Assembly (NCBI GenBank): GCA_011088265.1
Contig: JAALKB010000005.1
Span: forward strand, 1 to 42,088
From: Gammaproteobacteria bacterium
GTDB taxonomy: Bacteria > Pseudomonadota > Gammaproteobacteria > Arenicellales > Poriferihabitantaceae
Reading direction: 5' to 3'
Length of the DNA stretch: 42,088 bases
Shown: piece by piece, positions 8,593-16,299 of the stretch
Layout: each line of letters begins with the position of its first letter
Numbering within the stretch: the stretch's first letter is position 1
Notes under the pieces: model-generated
Told to the model about the DNA's origin: nothing
The model's database searches: none
What the model saw: only the letters and a program-made list of their open reading frames with translations
Translations under genes and position numbers: made by a program

Positions 8593-9927
8593 TCAATCTG
8601 CCAGGAGTTTGTCAGACAAAGGAGCGAAGAGATCCTGGATTGATTCCGTGGTAAATAATGTGGAGCTAGATAGACTGCCTGAGTACACTCCTTCGGCAAG
8701 TCGCTGCTTTTTTTTCTGCATGGCAATCATTTTCTCCTCGACACTATTTTCTACTACCAGCTTATAGATGAACACCGGTTTATCCTGTCCGATTCTGTGA
8801 GCACGGTCAATTGCCTGATTTTCTACAGCAGGATTCCACCAGGGATCATAAATAATGACTGTGTCAGCTTCGGTTAGGTTTAATCCTGTTCCACCCGTCT
8901 TTAGGCTGATAAGAAAAAGATCGACCTGGCCTTCCTGAAATTTTTGAATAGCTTCGTCCCGTTTTCGAGTCTGTCCGGTAAGTTTTGTATAGGACATTCC
9001 CTCTTCTATGAGTGCCTGCCCGATTAATTCAAGCATGGAAGTGAATTGGGAAAAAATCAGTATTCTTCTTCCTTCCTTAAGTTGTTCCGGCAATATCCTC
9101 ATCAGCATGTCTAGTTTGGCGGAGCGCTGATTAGTCATTGATCGTTGCAGACGGACCAAACGGGGATCACAACAGACCTGGCGAAGTTTTAGCAAAGCGT
9201 CAAGTATCGTAATATGGCTTTTCGCCAAACCCTGCGAAGAGATCGCATCGCGAACCCGTTTATCCATGGAAACCCGAATGCTCTCATAAATCTCTGCCTG
9301 TTCTGTGTGTAATTCAATATTGAGCAACATCTCTGTTTTTGGTGGCAATTCTTTCGCCACCTCAGATTTTCTCCGTCTTAGCAGAAAAGGTCGAACACGC
9401 TCAGATAAACTTTTCCTTCTATCCATGTCGCCGTGTTTTTCGATGGGTGTTCTATAGAAACGGGAAAACTGATCTTGTGTCCCGAGAAAACCTGGCATAA
9501 GAAAGTCAAACAACGACCAAAGTTCCCCGAGGTGGTTTTCAAGAGGGGTGCCGCTCAGGCAAAGGCGGTGATCCGCTGATAGCTGTCTAACCAGCTTTGA
9601 CATTTTTGTGTTGGGGTTTTTTATCATCTGAGCTTCGTCCAGAATGATGCTGTGGTAGTGAACCTGCATTAACCTTTCCGCATCTCTACTCAACAAGGGA
9701 TAGGTAGAGAGGATGATATCGTAAGCTTTGATATGTCTGAATTTTTGATGTCTATCGTTGCCATGTAACACCATGACACTAAGAGCTGGAGTGAAACGTT
9801 CTATTTCTCTACGCCAATTTCCCATCAGACTCGTAGGAGCAATGACTAAAGCGGGAGCCGTGAAACGGCCTTCCTGTTTTTCAACCAGCAGATGCGCCAG
9901 GGTCTGAATGGTTTTTCCAAGCCCCAT
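8593..9927 (-). CDS. C-terminal fragment of the broken helicase gene: SNF2 ATPase/helicase core
   Basis: The remaining 444 residues contain the motor: MGLGKTIQTL (Walker A), LDEAQMIKN (DEAQ box), CLSGTPLENH, ILIFSQFTSML, SLKTGGTGLNLTEAD and HRIGQDKPV. The first available ATG sits within the DDMGLGKT Walker A sequence, so any product begun there lacks the preceding helicase motifs. RNA-polymerase-associated RapA/HepA proteins belong to the same superfamily, but the SWIM domain points to the other bacterial SNF2 group. Confidence 0.7.
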   Translation of the reverse strand: MGLGKTIQTLAHLLVEKQEGRFTAPALVIAPTSLMGNWRREIERFTPALSVMVLHGNDRHQKFRHIKAYDIILSTYPLLSRDAERLMQVHYHSIILDEAQMIKNPNTKMSKLVRQLSADHRLCLSGTPLENHLGELWSLFDFLMPGFLGTQDQFSRFYRTPIEKHGDMDRRKSLSERVRPFLLRRRKSEVAKELPPKTEMLLNIELHTEQAEIYESIRVSMDKRVRDAISSQGLAKSHITILDALLKLRQVCCDPRLVRLQRSMTNQRSAKLDMLMRILPEQLKEGRRILIFSQFTSMLELIGQALIEEGMSYTKLTGQTRKRDEAIQKFQEGQVDLFLISLKTGGTGLNLTEADTVIIYDPWWNPAVENQAIDRAHRIGQDKPVFIYKLVVENSVEEKMIAMQKKKQRLAEGVYSGSLSSSTLFTTESIQDLFAPLSDKLLAD

Positions 9928-9954
9928 ATCATCTGCAAGTATTCCATTAAAACG

Positions 9955-10506
9955 TTATTGCCTAAGAAATTGTAGCCAGTTTAGTGCTATGTGTTGATAT
10001 GGTCTTAGGTTGGCATTGAACTTATCAGGTAATGGAATTGTTTTTATTCCAGAGAAATTTTCTAGTTTTTCTGCCAGCCCTCGCAAATATTCACCACCGC
10101 GGACCCTGCCTCCTAACCGGTTAATTGCAAGCGCGTCATATCTGGAAAGAGTGAGTGGTTGATCCAGTGCATTTTTAGGAGTTCTATTAAACAGCTCATT
10201 AAGCGTATCTACAAACGGTAAAATGCGTGACTTGGGAAGGCGAACGTAGCGGTGATCGCCAAGAGGCAGGGTTAATATTTCTGGAAGTTTGTGAATATCT
10301 GACGAAAGAATAGGCGCCAGTAGGGGTCCCAGAGGTAGTCTCTCATCGTTGACGGTTAAGTCGAAACGAAGACTAAACCAATCATTTCCATTTCCTTCTT
10401 CACTATCTTCTTCATGAATCGGAATCTCCCAATCACCATCATCAAACTGTAATCTGAAATTATCAGAATAATTGATCTGCCAGCCGTCAGATTCAAGTAT
10501 GTCCAC
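9955..10506 (-). CDS. Middle fragment of the broken helicase gene: linker up to helicase motif Q region
   Basis: This segment lies in the same frame between the two internal stops. A GTG at 10506 could start 183 residues, beginning MDILESDGWQINYS. It ends NLRPYQHIALNWLQFLRQ, the conserved lead-in to the SNF2 ATPase core, directly before TAA 9957-9955. Seven codons lie between the upstream TAG and this GTG. An independent function is unlikely. Confidence 0.5.
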   Translation of the reverse strand: MDILESDGWQINYSDNFRLQFDDGDWEIPIHEEDSEEGNGNDWFSLRFDLTVNDERLPLGPLLAPILSSDIHKLPEILTLPLGDHRYVRLPKSRILPFVDTLNELFNRTPKNALDQPLTLSRYDALAINRLGGRVRGGEYLRGLAEKLENFSGIKTIPLPDKFNANLRPYQHIALNWLQFLRQ

Positions 10507-10527
10507 TTCTTTTTCCAGAAAACTAGA

Positions 10528-11907
10528 CTAGGTATGGATGTCCTCCTGGGTTGGGGTATTGCCAATTGGAAGTAGGGTATGAGGTTGTCTTTTACTGGGA
10601 ATGGGCGGCTGGAGCGTGAATCCCATGTCGATGAGGCGCTGTATTGATTGGGTTTCCCTTTCCTTACTCCGCTTAACATGTATTCTTTGGTTTTTTGTAG
10701 ATAGTCGAGTCAGTGTCTCTACGGGATAGGGTAACACTCGATCTCCATCATAATCAAAATCCAGGAAAAGACAGTGCATACGCTTATTTGAGATCTCTAC
10801 AGAACCTAATGTCAGTCGGGGAGTTATTTTCTCTCCCGAGTTCTCCTTAACCTTCATTGCGACAGGTGGAGGAAGAGGGAGGTCGGGAAATGATTCCAGT
10901 AAGGTAGTATTTAACAGAGGGGCGAACTCCGCAGGAATGGTCGGCGCTTGCAATAGCATTGGTATTTGTTGTTGATGCCACTCACTGGACTCCATCATAC
11001 CCACTTTCCCCGATTGGCTATCAATATACATGGCTGGAATGGTAGGAAGTAAAATTAAATCTTCCGTATCCAGAGTTCTAAGGCAAAGCTCTCCACTTTC
11101 CGCGGGTATCCAACGGAATTCTATGGATAGGTCTGGTCCTTTGGCTAAAGGAGGATGTTGGAGATCGGTTAAAAAACAACGTTCGGTTTCTAACATTAGG
11201 TTTAGCGCAATTGCACCGGACCTTCCTTCCAATACTGACTCGGCGTTGTAGCTGTAAAGATTGGGATGAAGCGTTTTTAGACAGCGACCGATGTCGCGAT
11301 CTATTTGCTGAATACGACAACTCTGGTGATGATAAGCGGAACAAAGCTGATCGGGAGATGTTAATCTACCCTTGACCAATCCATTGCCGCTCTTGCGAGA
11401 GTGGGTTAATCGAATGTCAACGTGAACGGCCTTAGCCTCATTTTTCCACTGGGTTTGCATATAGACGGGGAATTCTGTACTGCCTGTTTCAGAAGTTCCA
11501 GAGGTCTCATGGGTAGTTAAATGAAGGGAATTCAACCAATGCGTGATTTCAGGACTTAGTTGGCCCTTATTCTCATGTAGATTCTGTTTTCGGTGAACAG
11601 AGGACAGTTGGTGTTGATTCTTCTCGTAGCACAGGCAAACTGCCGCAATGTGTTTACAGTTATAGTGCATGGGGCAACTGCAATAACCATCCACATCGAT
11701 GAATCCGTAATCAGCCCGCAAGACGATATTTTGCTCATAAATACGATGAGCCCCCCCTTTAGTTTTTGCCTTGAGCTTCAGTTCGGACTCATCACTGATC
11801 CCTTCAGCTTCCAAAAAAAGTACGCGACTTTTCGCAAAGTAATCCAGTCCTCTGGAAAAAGCCTGGTCACCACAGGCATCAATAACGTCCTGGCGTTTCA
11901 GTTGCAT
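10528..11907 (-). CDS. N-terminal fragment of the broken helicase gene: SWIM zinc-finger region
   Basis: This 459-residue open segment carries the SWIM zinc-binding motif C-S-C-P-M-H-Y-N-C-K-H (C-x-C-x6-C-x-H) near residue 77, a module for DNA or protein binding found at the front of many bacterial SNF2 proteins. The rest is the poorly conserved beta-rich region normally linking SWIM to the helicase. It ends at TAG 10530-10528 after NTPTQEDIHT. It could in principle be made as a stable truncated protein. Confidence 0.7.
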   Translation of the reverse strand: MQLKRQDVIDACGDQAFSRGLDYFAKSRVLFLEAEGISDESELKLKAKTKGGAHRIYEQNIVLRADYGFIDVDGYCSCPMHYNCKHIAAVCLCYEKNQHQLSSVHRKQNLHENKGQLSPEITHWLNSLHLTTHETSGTSETGSTEFPVYMQTQWKNEAKAVHVDIRLTHSRKSGNGLVKGRLTSPDQLCSAYHHQSCRIQQIDRDIGRCLKTLHPNLYSYNAESVLEGRSGAIALNLMLETERCFLTDLQHPPLAKGPDLSIEFRWIPAESGELCLRTLDTEDLILLPTIPAMYIDSQSGKVGMMESSEWHQQQIPMLLQAPTIPAEFAPLLNTTLLESFPDLPLPPPVAMKVKENSGEKITPRLTLGSVEISNKRMHCLFLDFDYDGDRVLPYPVETLTRLSTKNQRIHVKRSKERETQSIQRLIDMGFTLQPPIPSKRQPHTLLPIGNTPTQEDIHT

Positions 11908-11946
11908 ATCGGTGAATATTATTTCAGCGGAGAAGCTGCGAAAAGC

Positions 11947-13779
11947 CTATTCAACGGTGACAGATTTCGCGAGATTGCGAGGCTTGTCGACATCCGTACC
12001 TTTAATCAGCGCGACATGATAGGACAGGAGCTGCAAAGGGATAGTGAAAATAATGGGGGCAATGGAGCTGTCCACAGAAGCCACGTTAATGACTTGCAAA
12101 TTCTGTTGGTCGGACATTTCTGTTTCGACATCCGCAAAGACAATGAGTTTACCTCCTCGTGCCCGGACCTCTTCTATGTTAGCTTTTAATTTGTCAAGCA
12201 GGCGGTCGTTGGGCGCCACAGAAATGACGGGCATTTCGCTGTCGATCAAGGCAAGCGGTCCATGCTTCAGTTCCCCAGCGGGATACGCCTCAGCATGAAT
12301 ATAGGATATTTCTTTTAGTTTTAGTGCCCCTTCCAATGCGATGGGATAGTGTGTGCCTCTGCCAAGAAATAATGCGTGGTGTTTATCAGCAAATTGCTCT
12401 GCAATCTCTTTTATGATTGGTTCCAGCTTGATGGCTTCTTCAACTTTTGCAGGCAGTTCTCTGAGTTCAGCAACGAGTTTTGCTTCATGTTCACTTGAAA
12501 GATGACGTCTTCTGCCCAGCGCGATGGCCAATAGTCGCAATGCTACTAGCTGTGTGGTAAACGCTTTCGTTGACGCTACACCAATCTCTGGCCCGGCATG
12601 GGTCATCATAACAAGATCAGATTCTCTAACCAGAGAGCTTTCAGGTGCATTGCAGATGGTTAGGCTATTTGCAAAGCCAATTTTTTTTGCTTCACTCAAG
12701 GCTGATAATGTATCGATGGTTTCTCCAGATTGAGATAGAGTGACCACCAGGCATTTATCAGGAACAGCATGAACTCTGGATCTGAACTCGCTGGCAATTT
12801 CTACCTGACAGGGTACGCCGAGCTCTTCAAACCAATATTTTGCAACAAGACCAGCGTGGTAGCTGGTGCCGCAGGCGATGATTTGCACTGAGAGGGTCGC
12901 ATCGAATATCCTATTTGCCTCGGTTCCAAAACTCTCTTCCAGCAGACTTTTTCCAGAAATTCTGCCTTCCAGGGTATTGGCGATAGCTGTACTTTGTTCA
13001 TGGATTTCCTTCAGCATGAAGTGTCGGTGTTCACCTAGCTCCACGGATTCAGCGGTCAGTTTGCTAGTTTTGATTTCGCGTTGTTGAATTTGCCCAAGGC
13101 TATCCATGATACAGATATTGGCATTGTTTATATCAACCACGTCCCCGTCATCCAATATATAAAAATCTCGGGTAACAGAGATGAGCGCGGACATGTCTGA
13201 AGCAAGGAATGCCTCTCCTTCTCCTATGCCCACCACTAATGGTGATCCTCGACGGGCTCCCACCAGTCGATGGGGCTCATCGGAGCAAATTACCCCTATA
13301 GCAAATGCTCCTTCCAGTACTTTAATGGTTGCCTGAACTGCTTCAAGTAAATCAGCCCCGTTGTTGAGATGTTGATAAACTTCGTTGACAATGACTTCGG
13401 TATCCGTATCGGATTGAAATTTGAATCCCCTGGTTTTTTGCGCCAAACGTAAATCTTCGTGATTCTCGATAATGCCATTACAGACCAGCGCCAAACCAGG
13501 GCCGCTCATATGAGGGTGGGCATTGGATTTAGTGGGTGGTCCGTGAGTTGCCCATCTCGTATGAGCAATGCCTGTTATCCCTCGGGTCTCCGGGTTTTCA
13601 TCCAGTGCTTTCTCCAGTTCAATGATTTTCCCCACACTTCGAATTCGGGAAATCTGTTTTCCAGCATCAACCACGGCAATACCGACGGAATCATATCCTC
13701 GATATTCCAGCCTTCTTAACCCGTCTAACAATATTGGCAAAACATTGCGTTGCGCAACTGCACCCACGATTCCGCACAT
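11947..13779 (-). CDS. glmS: Glutamine--fructose-6-phosphate aminotransferase (isomerizing)
   Basis: GlmS makes glucosamine-6-phosphate from fructose-6-phosphate and glutamine, the first step to UDP-GlcNAc for peptidoglycan and lipopolysaccharide. The 610-residue length is standard. The N-terminal nucleophile Cys2 is in MCGIVGAV, the glutaminase domain includes HTRWATHG, and two SIS isomerase domains follow (CGTSYHAG, LSQSGETIDT, LGRGTHYPIALEGALKLKE). The C-terminus KPRNLAKSVTVE is typical. It lies 22 bases downstream of glmU on the same strand, so the two are probably co-transcribed. Confidence 0.98.
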   Translation of the reverse strand: MCGIVGAVAQRNVLPILLDGLRRLEYRGYDSVGIAVVDAGKQISRIRSVGKIIELEKALDENPETRGITGIAHTRWATHGPPTKSNAHPHMSGPGLALVCNGIIENHEDLRLAQKTRGFKFQSDTDTEVIVNEVYQHLNNGADLLEAVQATIKVLEGAFAIGVICSDEPHRLVGARRGSPLVVGIGEGEAFLASDMSALISVTRDFYILDDGDVVDINNANICIMDSLGQIQQREIKTSKLTAESVELGEHRHFMLKEIHEQSTAIANTLEGRISGKSLLEESFGTEANRIFDATLSVQIIACGTSYHAGLVAKYWFEELGVPCQVEIASEFRSRVHAVPDKCLVVTLSQSGETIDTLSALSEAKKIGFANSLTICNAPESSLVRESDLVMMTHAGPEIGVASTKAFTTQLVALRLLAIALGRRRHLSSEHEAKLVAELRELPAKVEEAIKLEPIIKEIAEQFADKHHALFLGRGTHYPIALEGALKLKEISYIHAEAYPAGELKHGPLALIDSEMPVISVAPNDRLLDKLKANIEEVRARGGKLIVFADVETEMSDQQNLQVINVASVDSSIAPIIFTIPLQLLSYHVALIKGTDVDKPRNLAKSVTVE

Positions 13780-13801
13780 AATAATCTCTTTCTTCTAACC
13801 G

Positions 13802-15181
13802 CTATTTTTCGGAAGGTTTAACCCAATCAGGAATGGATTTCTGTTTCGAACGACCAATCGTCAAAGTCCCTTCGGGGGCATTTTTTGTAATCGTAGATCC
13901 CGCGCCAATAGTTGCTCCCTTTCCAATTTCCACTGGAGCGACCAACTGACTACCGGAACCAATAAAGACATCATCTCCAATAGAGGTCTGGTGCTTGTTC
14001 GCGCCGTCATAGTTACAGGTAATCACTCCTGCACCCACATTAACCGATTTACCGATTAGACTGTCACCAACGTAGCTAAGATGATTTACCTTGGACTCAT
14101 TGTCAATTTTTGATTTTTTGGTTTCGACAAAATTTCCAATTTTAACCCGTTTGCCAAGATGTGTTCCTGGTCGTATTCGGGCAAAAGGGCCAATCTGGCA
14201 TCCATCTCCCAAGATAGATTGGTCAATTAGGCTGTTTGGTTCTATGATGCACTGATCGCCAATGGTACTGTTTTTGATAATTGAATTAGCGCCGATGACA
14301 CAGTTGTTTCCGATGGAGACATCGCCCTCAAAGATTACGTTAATGTCGATAACGCAGTCCATGCCGATCTGACACTCTCCTCTAATATCCAGTCGATCCG
14401 GATCAAGCAACGTCACTCCCTCGAACAGTAAACGATTAGCCTGGATAGATTGGTATTTACGCTCAAGTTTACTGAGATCCAATCGGGAGTTCACCCCGGC
14501 GACTTCTTCCTGTTTATGAGCATGGATGCCGTTAACAGGTACTCCATCACTAACGGCTCCCACAATGCTATCGGGTAGATAATATTCATTTTGTGCATTC
14601 TGGTTTTTGATGCGGGCCAGCCATTTCGTAATCTGGGCTGCATTTCCCGCCATACAATTAGTATTTATTTCTTTTATTAGTAGTTGGCCAGGATTGGCGT
14701 CCTTGTGCTCGACAATTTTTCTAATCTGCCCTTCTTCATCCCGAATCACTCTTCCCATTCCGACAGGATCATCCAGTTCAACAGTCAGCAGATTTAGACT
14801 TTCGCTGTGGGTGATAAGAGGAGAAACGGTTTCAGGCTGAATAAGTGGCGTATCGCCATTGAGAATTAAAATCGTTGAGGATGGATTCGCCCAGGAGGTC
14901 GCCTGCATAACCGCATGCCCAGTGCCAAGCTGTTCGGCCTGTTCTACCCAGTTAATTAATGCCCCTGTTTCTTCAACCACGTTTAATTTGTTGATTTCCC
15001 TTGTTACCCAATCTTTTTCGTGGCCCACCACCACATGGATGGTTTGTGGCTTAAGCTTGATGGATGTTTCGATAATATGTTGCAGCATCGGTTTTCCACC
15101 AATGCAATGGAGAACCTTGGGTAACGCTGAGCGCATCCGTGTCCCTTGACCGGCCGCCAAAATAATAATTTCAATTGTCAC
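13802..15181 (-). CDS. glmU: Bifunctional UDP-N-acetylglucosamine pyrophosphorylase/glucosamine-1-phosphate N-acetyltransferase
   Basis: GlmU acetylates glucosamine-1-phosphate and then couples it to UTP, giving UDP-GlcNAc. The nucleotidyltransferase domain shows ILAAGQGTRMRSALPK at the N-terminus; the C-terminal half is a left-handed beta-helix of hexapeptide repeats (roughly residue 250 on) with the acetyltransferase stretch VGAGVITCNYDGANKHQT. The length of 459 residues is normal. The start is GTG at 15179-15181 without an obvious Shine-Dalgarno sequence, but the N-terminus fits the family exactly. The atp operon that often precedes glmU is absent; a 1.1-kb repeat-rich gap lies upstream. 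Confidence 0.97.
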   Translation of the reverse strand: MTIEIIILAAGQGTRMRSALPKVLHCIGGKPMLQHIIETSIKLKPQTIHVVVGHEKDWVTREINKLNVVEETGALINWVEQAEQLGTGHAVMQATSWANPSSTILILNGDTPLIQPETVSPLITHSESLNLLTVELDDPVGMGRVIRDEEGQIRKIVEHKDANPGQLLIKEINTNCMAGNAAQITKWLARIKNQNAQNEYYLPDSIVGAVSDGVPVNGIHAHKQEEVAGVNSRLDLSKLERKYQSIQANRLLFEGVTLLDPDRLDIRGECQIGMDCVIDINVIFEGDVSIGNNCVIGANSIIKNSTIGDQCIIEPNSLIDQSILGDGCQIGPFARIRPGTHLGKRVKIGNFVETKKSKIDNESKVNHLSYVGDSLIGKSVNVGAGVITCNYDGANKHQTSIGDDVFIGSGSQLVAPVEIGKGATIGAGSTITKNAPEGTLTIGRSKQKSIPDWVKPSEK

Positions 15182-15275
15182 TGGGGTAATTAGGGTCTAA
15201 ATTTTGTTTTCGCTTAATGCACTTGATTCGATATGATTTAGATTCCAGGCCTTCGTGGTGTATTTTGCTGTGCCT

Positions 15276-15319
15276 GGTCGTTTTCGTCTGATCGTTTGGT
15301 CGTTTGTGTCCGGTCGTTG
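15276..15319. repeat. Tandem pair of 22-bp imperfect repeats
   Basis: Two adjacent 22-bp units (15276-15297 and 15298-15319) both start GGTCGTTT and agree at about 17 of 22 positions. Each contains a shorter internal echo (GATCGTTT or GGTCGTTG). Confidence 0.7.
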
Positions 15320-15435
15320 TTGAAAACTGTGCCAAAGAGTAGAGTTGCAACATAAACAAAGGCAACATAACTCTACAGTAGTGTTGGTAGACTCGTTTCT
15401 GGCCCATCAGACTTCAGCGCCGGAGCAAGATTCTA

Positions 15436-15491
15436 TTAGGTTAACTCAATTAGGGTCACTCCAAAAAAAGAGTACGTCAAAAGAGTACATC
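15436..15491. repeat. Two consecutive tandem duplications (14 bp and 13 bp)
   Basis: The first pair is ttaggttaactcaa/ttagggtcactcca at 15436-15463 (11 of 14 identical). Two bases later comes aaaagagtacgtc/aaaagagtacatc at 15466-15491 (12 of 13 identical). Confidence 0.8.
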
Positions 15492-15522
15492 AGGGACGAA
15501 AACATTGTTGAGTCCAGCCCAT

Positions 15523-15543
15523 GGATTGGGGTTTCTCCAATCC
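15523..15543. repeat. Perfect 7-bp inverted repeat
   Basis: GGATTGG (15523-15529) and CCAATCC (15537-15543) are separated by 7 bases. No T-run follows, so a terminator is not supported. Confidence 0.45.
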
Positions 15544-15544
15544 T

Positions 15545-15585
15545 GAACAAAACAGGCCCCGAACAAGACAGCCAGAACAAAATAG
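15545..15585. repeat. Three spaced copies of an 11-bp motif
   Basis: gaacaaaacag (15545), gaacaagacag (15561) and gaacaaaatag (15575) recur at 16- and 14-base steps, a degenerate tandem array. Confidence 0.75.
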
Positions 15586-15871
15586 ACTCAGAATTTATCC
15601 TCTATCATGAAAAATATTCGTGACCACAGCCCGTTTTCAGTCTGTTTGATTTCGTCGCGTCAGAGGCAGTTACCACGGCGCGCTAATTTTACCTTTGTTT
15701 TGCATCAGTTGCTTGGAAAATATACCCTTGGCTGGGTTGAAATCGGATTTAGGTTTCAAAGTCGCCTGGTTGATTAGAAAAACCGGGGTACAATCCTCAA
15801 CCCATTTTAAACATCGGATTGCTCATGGACAGTTACATTGCCTGGTAAGGGTTGTTTTCGCTCTGAGTAGG

Positions 15872-15919
15872 TTCAGCAATATCCTTAGGGACATCTTCAG
15901 CGATATCCTCACCGACATC
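15872..15919. repeat. Tandem pair of 24-bp repeats
   Basis: Units at 15872-15895 and 15896-15919 both begin ttcagc and end gacatc; they agree at 20 of 24 positions. Confidence 0.85.
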
Positions 15920-15939
15920 CACTGGTAGTCATCGTAGAT

Positions 15940-15971
15940 GGACATGAATCATCGTTTTTACATTCATGTCC
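15940..15971. repeat. Perfect 10-bp inverted repeat
   Basis: GGACATGAAT (15940-15949) and ATTCATGTCC (15962-15971) flank a 12-base loop. It could be an operator or RNA hairpin; there is no following T-run and no gene start nearby on the + strand. Confidence 0.6.
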
Positions 15972-16299
15972 TTATTAGTCAATGGGGACTAATCATTTCA
16001 GCATGGGGCATCGCCACCGCGTCGCTAACCCAGGTAACTGTCATGAAATATTGCGAAACAGGTATCCCACATCCACTGCGATTGTTTACAGGCATACTCA
16101 TCGGGAGGACATGGATGAATCACCCTGGATGATAAACCCCGGCACCAGTGGAAACACACGAACACAAGGCGGTCTATCACGCATGATTCCGGTGGTTGAG
16201 TTTGGTCGATGGAGTTTTACCCGTCACAAATTCCCCACACCATAGGTAGCGCAGGTCGCTCTTATTCTGTTTCCACTTCCGGGGTAACTTTAGTTCAGT

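Larger units (their letters stand above)
8593..11907 (-). pseudogene. SWIM zinc-finger/SNF2-family helicase gene interrupted by two in-frame stop codons
   Basis: Read from 11907 down to 8593 in a single frame, this is a typical SWIM-domain SNF2/HepA-like ATPase of about 1,100 residues. The frame is never shifted but contains TAG at 10530-10528 and TAA at 9957-9955. Coding-like sequence continues directly after each stop (for example RFNGILADDMGLGKT immediately after the TAA), so homology is unbroken. The family uses DNA-stimulated ATP hydrolysis to remodel nucleic acid-protein complexes. As written, the product is cut into an N-terminal SWIM part, a middle linker and a helicase part whose own ATG lies inside the Walker A motif. 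Either this is a recent pseudogene, the stops are sequencing errors, or there is readthrough. The gene starts 39 bases downstream of the glmS stop, on the same strand. Confidence 0.88.
15182..16299. other. 1.1-kb region without recognisable genes, rich in short repeats
   Basis: This gap separates the glmU start from the ppsA stop. Open frames of 60-95 codons exist on both strands, but they show no recognisable domains, no good ribosome binding sites, and repetitive translations that follow the DNA repeats. Five short tandem arrays and two clear inverted repeats lie inside. The glmU promoter should be somewhere in the left part, but I see no convincing sigma-70 site. Confidence 0.6.

Noticed and set aside
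8535-8726. Minus-strand frame containing GKDIGKHIEKGIEKDMG-like repeats
   Set aside because: It lies in another frame over the helicase 3' end and the 12-bp repeats, and has no start signal.
15345-16245. Several + strand open frames of 64-92 codons in the glmU-ppsA gap
   Set aside because: They lack ribosome binding sites and recognisable motifs, overlap each other in different frames, and their translations simply follow the DNA repeats.
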